A DNA stretch of 64,000 bases, from assembly GCF_000878195.1 (NCBI RefSeq), contig NZ_JXST01000024.1, forward strand, positions 1 to 64,000, read 5' to 3'. Origin of the DNA: Mycolicibacterium llatzerense. GTDB lineage: Bacteria > Actinomycetota > Actinomycetes > Mycobacteriales > Mycobacteriaceae. The stretch's first letter is position 1; every line of letters starts with the position of its first letter. The position numbers were made by a program, and so were the translations under genes. Positions 60,022-64,000 of the stretch are shown here, in pieces. The notes beneath the pieces are model-generated. The model did no database searches and was not told where the DNA came from. It saw nothing but the letters and a program-made list of their open reading frames with translations.

Positions 60022-61202
60022 CAGCGGCCGGACGGCACGGCGGCGCGCTCCCACAGCGCCCGCCAGTCGTCTTCCTCGGCCTGCTTGTCGCGGTGCAGCA
60101 GTTCGGACGGCTCGGTCAGATGGATCGCCGGATGCGGCGTCGCAAAGAAGTTGCCCTTACCCTGAGCCGAGACGTGCCCACCGACGTCGATGTAGCAGTA
60201 ACCCTCACCCGACAGCGCGGCACCGTCGTCGACCCGGCCGAGGTAGTGCAGGGCATTGCGGGCAGCGGCCTTTGCCCCGTTCTTGGCGAAGATCGCCGCC
60301 TTGGGCACCGTCCGACCGGACTCCGCGTTCACCGCGGCGGTGTCACCGATGGCGAAGATGCCCGGGAACCCGGTGGCCATATCGGTGTCGACGGCGATCC
60401 AGCCCGCGCCGTCGAGCGTCACGGCCGGCTCGTGCGGCGGGACGAACACCAGCAGGTCGAACTCGGCACTGGCGCCGTCGGCAAAGTGGATCACCTTCTC
60501 CTCGGCATCGATGCGCTCGACCGTATGCTCGCCGTGGAAAGCAATGTTGTTGGCGCCCAACATCTCCACCAGTTCCAGCCCGGCGTACGGCCCCGCCGAC
60601 GGCATGGGCTGCTTTTCCGGGGTGTACACCGTGATGTCGGTCGACTCACGATGGCCGTTGTCACGCAACAGGTCTGCGGCCAGCAGCGCACCCTCGTAGG
60701 GTGCGACGGGACAGCGGTACGGCAACGACGTGACCAGGAAGACGAGCCTGCCACCGGAGAATTGCTCCAGCGCGGTGTGCGCGGCAGCCGCGGCGTCAGC
60801 GCTGTAGTAGTGCACGGCCGATCCGGCGTCGACGGCGTCCCGCAGACCCGGAACCTTGTCGATGACATTGCGGGCACCGGTGGCGATGATCAATGCATCG
60901 AAGGCGATGTCGGTGCCGTCGGTCAACTTGACCATGCGCGCCGAATGATCCACGTCGGCAACGGTTCCGGTGACGGTGTTGACGCCGCGCAGGGCGGAAA
61001 CCGTGGGCTCGATGGGCACGGTGCCTTCCGCGCGCCAACCGCGCAGCACCCACGGCAGGGTGAAGCCGAGGAAGTGCGAGAAGTCCTCGTCGACGATGGT
61101 GACGTCGAGATCATCGAGGGCGACACCGGATTCAGCGAGTTCCTTGACCACGGACAGGCCACCGATACCGGCGCCGAGGATGACCAACTTGCTGTTCTTC
61201 AT
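60021..61202 (-). CDS. Sulfide:quinone-oxidoreductase-like flavoprotein
   Basis: A 393-residue FAD/NAD-binding protein. The FAD loop is LVILGAGIGGLSVVKELAES (about 6-25), with ALIIATGARNVID and FAIGDTAAVNAESGR as the second dinucleotide and FAD segments. FLGFTLPWVLRGWRAE and SLPYRCPVAPYEGALL resemble the SQR/flavocytochrome c sulfide dehydrogenase group; the visible Cys in the latter may be part of a redox site, but the full SQR cysteine set is not obvious. It likely oxidises sulfide or a thiol to a polysulfide or quinone product. It is between the Cys-rich gene and the repressor. Confidence 0.8.
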   Translation of the reverse strand: MKNSKLVILGAGIGGLSVVKELAESGVALDDLDVTIVDEDFSHFLGFTLPWVLRGWRAEGTVPIEPTVSALRGVNTVTGTVADVDHSARMVKLTDGTDIAFDALIIATGARNVIDKVPGLRDAVDAGSAVHYYSADAAAAAHTALEQFSGGRLVFLVTSLPYRCPVAPYEGALLAADLLRDNGHRESTDITVYTPEKQPMPSAGPYAGLELVEMLGANNIAFHGEHTVERIDAEEKVIHFADGASAEFDLLVFVPPHEPAVTLDGAGWIAVDTDMATGFPGIFAIGDTAAVNAESGRTVPKAAIFAKNGAKAAARNALHYLGRVDDGAALSGEGYCYIDVGGHVSAQGKGNFFATPHPAIHLTEPSELLHRDKQAEEDDWRALWERAAVPSGR

Positions 61203-61206
61203 GCTG

Positions 61207-61362
61207 CTACCTCCAGAACTTCATCCGGGACGGTCGATCGGATTTGGGGTGCCCTTCACACCACTGATCGGCGGGCACCGCGGCCTTGACCGCATCCACG
61301 TGCATCCCGCAGCCCGACCAGGTGGTCTTGCCGCACACCGAACAACGCTTGGGTTGACACAT
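61207..61362 (-). CDS. Small Cys-rich zinc-ribbon-like protein
   Basis: About 51 residues with a CSVCG pair, a CGMH and a WCEGH motif (five cysteines and several His), suggesting one bound metal. The ATG at 61362 is preceded by AAAGG; a longer reading to 61416 has no ribosome binding site. Four base pairs separate its stop from the SQR-like start. No known family. It may bind zinc or a sulfur species. Confidence 0.65.
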   Translation of the reverse strand: MCQPKRCSVCGKTTWSGCGMHVDAVKAAVPADQWCEGHPKSDRPSRMKFWR

Positions 61363-61373
61363 CTTCGAACCTT

Positions 61374-61427
61374 TCAGTAGACGCGCGGATGCTCGACCTG
61401 GGTGAACACGTTGCACTCCTTGGTCAT
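61374..61427 (-). CDS. Possible 17-codon ORF at the start of the operon
   Basis: Reads MTKECNVFTQVEHPRVY followed by TGA. It lies between the predicted SQR-operon promoter and the Cys-rich gene, ends 11 bp before the next ATG, and is the only ORF in the leader. There is one Cys codon (codon 5), so a cysteine-linked attenuation peptide is possible, but a single codon is weak evidence. No ribosome binding site is visible. Confidence 0.3.
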   Translation of the reverse strand: MTKECNVFTQVEHPRVY

Positions 61428-61454
61428 TCGATTCGACCGGGCTGATCTCTATCG

Positions 61455-61485
61455 TTTATAGCATACCCCTAGGGGTATTTGCCAA
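61455..61485 (-). promoter_or_regulatory. Predicted promoter of the SQR operon
   Basis: Minus-strand -35 TTGGCA (61485-61480) and -10 TATAAA (61460-61455) with a 19-bp spacer. The palindrome at 61463-61478 fills that spacer, so repressor binding would block RNA polymerase. Confidence 0.6.
61463..61478. promoter_or_regulatory. CsoR-type operator in the SQR-operon promoter
   Basis: ATACCCCTAGGGGTAT, a perfect 16-bp palindrome between the -35 and -10 of the leftward promoter. Confidence 0.8.
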
Positions 61486-61512
61486 CGCCCTTGTGTGTCA
61501 TATCACCACGTC

Positions 61513-61540
61513 TTGAATACCCTAGGGGGTATGGTACGCT
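61513..61540 (+). promoter_or_regulatory. Predicted mmpS-mmpL promoter
   Basis: -35 TTGAAT (61513-61518) and -10 TACGCT (61535-61540) with a 16-bp spacer. The operator at 61517-61532 covers almost all of the spacer and part of the -35. It would transcribe mmpS about 100 bp downstream. Confidence 0.6.
61517..61532. promoter_or_regulatory. CsoR-type operator in the mmpS promoter
   Basis: ATACCCTAGGGGGTAT, the same 16-bp motif with one asymmetric position. Confidence 0.8.
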
Positions 61541-61553
61541 GGCGACGTTGGGC

Positions 61554-61569
61554 ATACCCCATGGGGTAT
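61554..61569. promoter_or_regulatory. Third CsoR-type operator, downstream of the mmpS promoter
   Basis: ATACCCCATGGGGTAT, a perfect 16-bp palindrome 14 bp after the mmpS -10 and 37 bp from the second site. It could give a second bound repressor just past the transcription start. Confidence 0.8.
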
Positions 61570-61647
61570 CCATGGAGCTGATCGCGATGCGGTCGACACG
61601 CTGCCCCGTTCACGCGATAACCAGCACACCGGTGAAGGGAAACAACG

Positions 61648-62079
61648 ATGCCAACCGTCCTGGCCAGAATCTGGGTGCCCACCGTGGCCGTGGTGGCCGT
61701 CGCGCTCGGCGCGGTCGCGGTCACCCAACTGCGTGGCGCTTTCGGCTCCGAGCCGGTCTTCACCGCAACCGGCAGTGGCGCCGAACCACTCGAGGCCACG
61801 CACGTCAAGCACGTGGTCTATGAGGTTTTCGGCCCCAGCGACACCGCGGGCAGCGTCAACTTCCTCGATCAGAACGCCCAGCCGGTGCAGGCGAGCTTCA
61901 CGAGCCTGCCGTGGACCGTCACGATCAGCACGACCGCGCCGGCCACGATCGCGAGCGTGGTGGCGCAGGGTGACGGCGACCGACTCGGCTGCCGCATCAC
62001 CGTCGACGGCGAGACCCACCAGGAGCAGTCCTCGACCGGACGCCACGCCCAAACCTCATGTCTGGTGAAGAACGCATGA
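61648..62079 (+). CDS. MmpS family membrane accessory protein
   Basis: A 143-residue MmpS-family protein. One N-terminal membrane helix (VLARIWVPTVAVVAVALGAVAV) is followed by a periplasmic beta domain with the family segment HVKHVVYEVFG, a conserved WTVTISTTAP and a C-terminal Cys in TSCLVKNA. MmpS proteins assist MmpL exporters in moving siderophores, lipids or drugs. The ribosome binding site is GAAGGG. The stop overlaps the mmpL start (ATGA). Promoter and operators lie upstream. Confidence 0.9.
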   Translation: MPTVLARIWVPTVAVVAVALGAVAVTQLRGAFGSEPVFTATGSGAEPLEATHVKHVVYEVFGPSDTAGSVNFLDQNAQPVQASFTSLPWTVTISTTAPATIASVVAQGDGDRLGCRITVDGETHQEQSSTGRHAQTSCLVKNA

Positions 62080-64000
62080 GCGGCCACAACACCAGCACCC
62101 CGCCGGCATACATGCGGTTCATTCGCAGGTTCGCCTGGCCGATCATCATCGGCTGGCTGCTGCTCACGGTCGGCCTGAATGTGCTTGTGCCGCAGATCGA
62201 ATCGGTGGCCCGAGACCACGCGGTGACGATGTCGCCGCAGGATGCGCCGGCGTTGATCGCCGCCAAGAAGATCGGCGCGACGTACCGCGAATCGGATTCT
62301 GACAGCATCGCGATGATCGTCCTGGAGGGCGACGAGAAACTCGGCGCCGAGGCCCACCGCTATTACGACGGCCTGGTGCAGGCGCTGCAGGCGGACCCCG
62401 CGCACGTCCAGCACGTCCAGGACGTGTGGGGCGACCCGCTCACCGCGGCGGGTGTGCAGAGCCGCGACGGCAAGGCCGCCTATGTCCAGCTGAATCTCGC
62501 CGGCGACCAGGGCAGCACGCTGGGCAACGAGTCGGTCGATCGCGTGCGGGAAATCGTTGATCGCCAGGCGCCTCCCCCGGGCCTGAAGGTCTACGTCACC
62601 GGGCCCGCGCCGCTGACCACCGACATGAACGAAGCCGCCGACAAGAGCATGCTCGTGATGATGGGGGTGACGGGCGTCGTCATCATCATCATGCTGGCTC
62701 TGGCCTACCGTTCCGCCGCCACCGTGGTGCTCGTGCTGGTCATGGTCGGCTTCGAGATGGGCACCGCCAGGGGCCTGATCGCGCTGCTCGGAAACCACAA
62801 CCTGCTGGACTTCTCGACGTTCGTGGTGGCCATGCTGTCCTCGCTGGCCATCGCCGCGGGAACCGACTACGCCATATTCCTGGTGGGTCGCTACCACGAG
62901 GCACGCCAGGCCGGGCAGGACCCGGAAGCGGCCTACTACACCATGTTTCGCGGCACGGCCCACATCATCCTGGGCTCGGGGCTGACCATCGCCGGAGCCA
63001 CGCTGTGCCTGCACCTGGCCCGGCTGTCGTACTTCAAGGCATTGGGCATTCCGTCCGCGCTCGGGCTGCTCGTGGTCGTCGCGGGCGCGATGACCGCCGC
63101 GCCGGCCGTGGTGGCGGTCGCCACCCGCCGCGGCCTGCTCGAACCGAAGCGGAAGGCCAAGACGAAGGGCTGGCGGCGCATCGGAACCGCCACGGTCCGG
63201 TGGCCGGCGCCGATCTTCGTGGCGTCTCTCCTGGTCGCCCTCGTCGGACTCATGTTCATGCCAACCATGAAACTGAGCTTCAACGATCGCTTCTACATCC
63301 CCGATGACTTACCGTCGAATGTGGGATACCAAGCCGCCGAACGCCATTTCAGCGCTGCCACAATGAATCCCGACATCCTGATGGTCGAGACCGATCACGA
63401 CATGCGTAACAGCGCAGACATGATCATCCTGGACAAGCTGGCCAAGGACATCTTCAAGCTGCCGGGAATTGCCATGGTGCAGAGCATCACCCGGCCGTTC
63501 GGCGGCCCGACCGAGCACACGTCCATCCCCTTCCAGGTCAGTGCCCAATCGATTCCGATCCAGCAGAACCTGCAGATCATGAAGGACCGCATGGGCGACA
63601 TCCTGAAGATGAGTGACGATCTCGGTGGTCTGATCGGACCGATGAAGCGGCTGCAGGCGCTGGTGGAGCAGATGAGTGGCACCACTGCGCACCTGGCGAC
63701 GGACGTGCACCAGATGCACACGACGCTGAACGAACTCCGTGACCATCTGGCGGATTTCGACGATTTCGCCAGGCCGCTGCGCAACTACTTCTACTGGGAG
63801 CAGCACTGCACCGACATCCCGGTCTGCGCGGCAACCAGATCGGTCTTCGACGCGATCGACAACGTGGACACGTTCAGTTCGGACATGACCGCACTCGGCA
63901 CCGACATGAACAGCACCGTGGCGCTGCTGCCCAAAATGAAGGCGCAGTTCGCGCCGATGATCACGACGGTGGAGTCCATGCGCGGCACCCTGCTCACGCT
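62076..64000 (+). CDS. MmpL family RND transporter, cut by window end
   Basis: About 641 residues are visible of a protein usually near 950-1000. After the first helix (FAWPIIIGWLLLTVGLNVLV), there is a periplasmic domain, then helices 2-6 with the GTDYAIFLVGRYHEAR segment that carries the Asp-Tyr pair of MmpL proton relay. A seventh helix precedes the second periplasmic domain (LSFNDRFYIPDDLPSN), which includes a predicted coiled-coil region near 500-640. The start is ATG and overlaps mmpS by 4 nt. It resembles MmpL4/MmpL5-type exporters. Substrate unknown. Confidence 0.93.
   Translation, partial: MSGHNTSTPPAYMRFIRRFAWPIIIGWLLLTVGLNVLVPQIESVARDHAVTMSPQDAPALIAAKKIGATYRESDSDSIAMIVLEGDEKLGAEAHRYYDGLVQALQADPAHVQHVQDVWGDPLTAAGVQSRDGKAAYVQLNLAGDQGSTLGNESVDRVREIVDRQAPPPGLKVYVTGPAPLTTDMNEAADKSMLVMMGVTGVVIIIMLALAYRSAATVVLVLVMVGFEMGTARGLIALLGNHNLLDFSTFVVAMLSSLAIAAGTDYAIFLVGRYHEARQAGQDPEAAYYTMFRGTAHIILGSGLTIAGATLCLHLARLSYFKALGIPSALGLLVVVAGAMTAAPAVVAVATRRGLLEPKRKAKTKGWRRIGTATVRWPAPIFVASLLVALVGLMFMPTMKLSFNDRFYIPDDLPSNVGYQAAERHFSAATMNPDILMVETDHDMRNSADMIILDKLAKDIFKLPGIAMVQSITRPFGGPTEHTSIPFQVSAQSIPIQQNLQIMKDRMGDILKMSDDLGGLIGPMKRLQALVEQMSGTTAHLATDVHQMHTTLNELRDHLADFDDFARPLRNYFYWEQHCTDIPVCAATRSVFDAIDNVDTFSSDMTALGTDMNSTVALLPKMKAQFAPMITTVESMRGTLLT

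Noticed and set aside
61869..63014. Minus-strand open frame of 381 residues opposite mmpL
   Set aside because: Composition is His/Arg/Gln-rich as expected for an antisense frame of GC-rich DNA, and the plus strand encodes a clear MmpL.
1..64000. CRISPR array, integrase, insertion sequence or prophage genes
   Set aside because: None seen: no regularly spaced repeats with unique spacers, no transposase or integrase motifs, and no attachment site duplication next to the two tRNAs.

Overview
The window reads as chromosome of a mycobacterium, probably a free-living or rapidly growing species. The evidence is high G+C, frequent GTG starts, HU with a Lys/Ala-rich tail (HupB), LppZ, CFP-6, MmpS/MmpL, an EspA/EspC/EspD-type secretion cluster, a 13E12-type HNH gene and the pafABC-tatAC-helY block. 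From memory of the M. tuberculosis gene order, 1-42.8 kb follows Rv2986c (hupB) to Rv3014c (ligA) with insertions, and 46.9-58.5 kb follows Rv2089c (pepE) to Rv2097c (pafA). The two blocks are far apart in M. tuberculosis. The join here holds a YjbR gene, a methyltransferase, a DUF222/HNH gene and an AarF/UbiB gene.

Layout. 0-3.5 kb: hupB (cut by the window start), leuDC and a divergent IclR regulator. 3.6-6.2 kb: a DUF1800-DUF1501 pair. 6.2-8.8 kb: tRNA-Glu, tRNA-Gln, gltX and an FAH-family gene. 8.8-11.3 kb: a secreted lipase divergent from an MFS transporter. 11.4-18.9 kb is accessory: a four-gene EspD/EspA/EspC-like cluster, small membrane proteins, a RibD-type reductase, a lipoprotein, a class A beta-lactamase and a broken MmyB-type regulator. 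18.3-21.5 kb: serA-leuB and a membrane protein. 21.6-23.7 kb: an FAD oxidoreductase and WrbA. 23.8-27.4 kb: ilvBNC behind an attenuator-like leader. 27.5-31.3 kb: cfp6, doxX, lppZ and a membrane protein. 31.3-36.7 kb: gatB, pfkA and gatCA with a secreted GDPD. 36.8-40.7 kb: an ACT protein and a DUF4178-DUF4247-DUF350-SpeE-like operon. Then come ligA, the junction genes, pepE, an exonuclease, a DUF4333 protein, an MBL hydrolase, helY, tatCA and pafCBA. 58.6-64 kb: a small secreted protein, a Tat cupin, a CsoR/CstR-family repressor with an SQR-like flavoprotein and a Cys-rich protein, and a divergent mmpS-mmpL cut by the window end.

How genes work together. Leucine, valine and isoleucine synthesis (leuCD, leuB, ilvBNC) is spread over 27 kb. 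The ilv operon shows a promoter, a 15-codon Leu-Leu-Val-Val leader ORF beginning at the predicted transcription start, a perfect hairpin over those codons, and a terminator before ilvB. The window also encodes tRNA-Gln, a GluRS and all three GatCAB subunits, the parts needed for indirect Gln-tRNA synthesis.

Best candidates for something new are (i) the orphan EspD-membrane-EspA-EspC cassette without ESX core genes, and (ii) four ATACCC-GGGTAT operators, two of them inside the spacers of divergent promoters, that appear to place an MmpS/MmpL transporter and an SQR-like flavoprotein operon under one CsoR-family repressor lacking the copper-binding His. A short repeat that reads ASEATG inside two genes is a further oddity.
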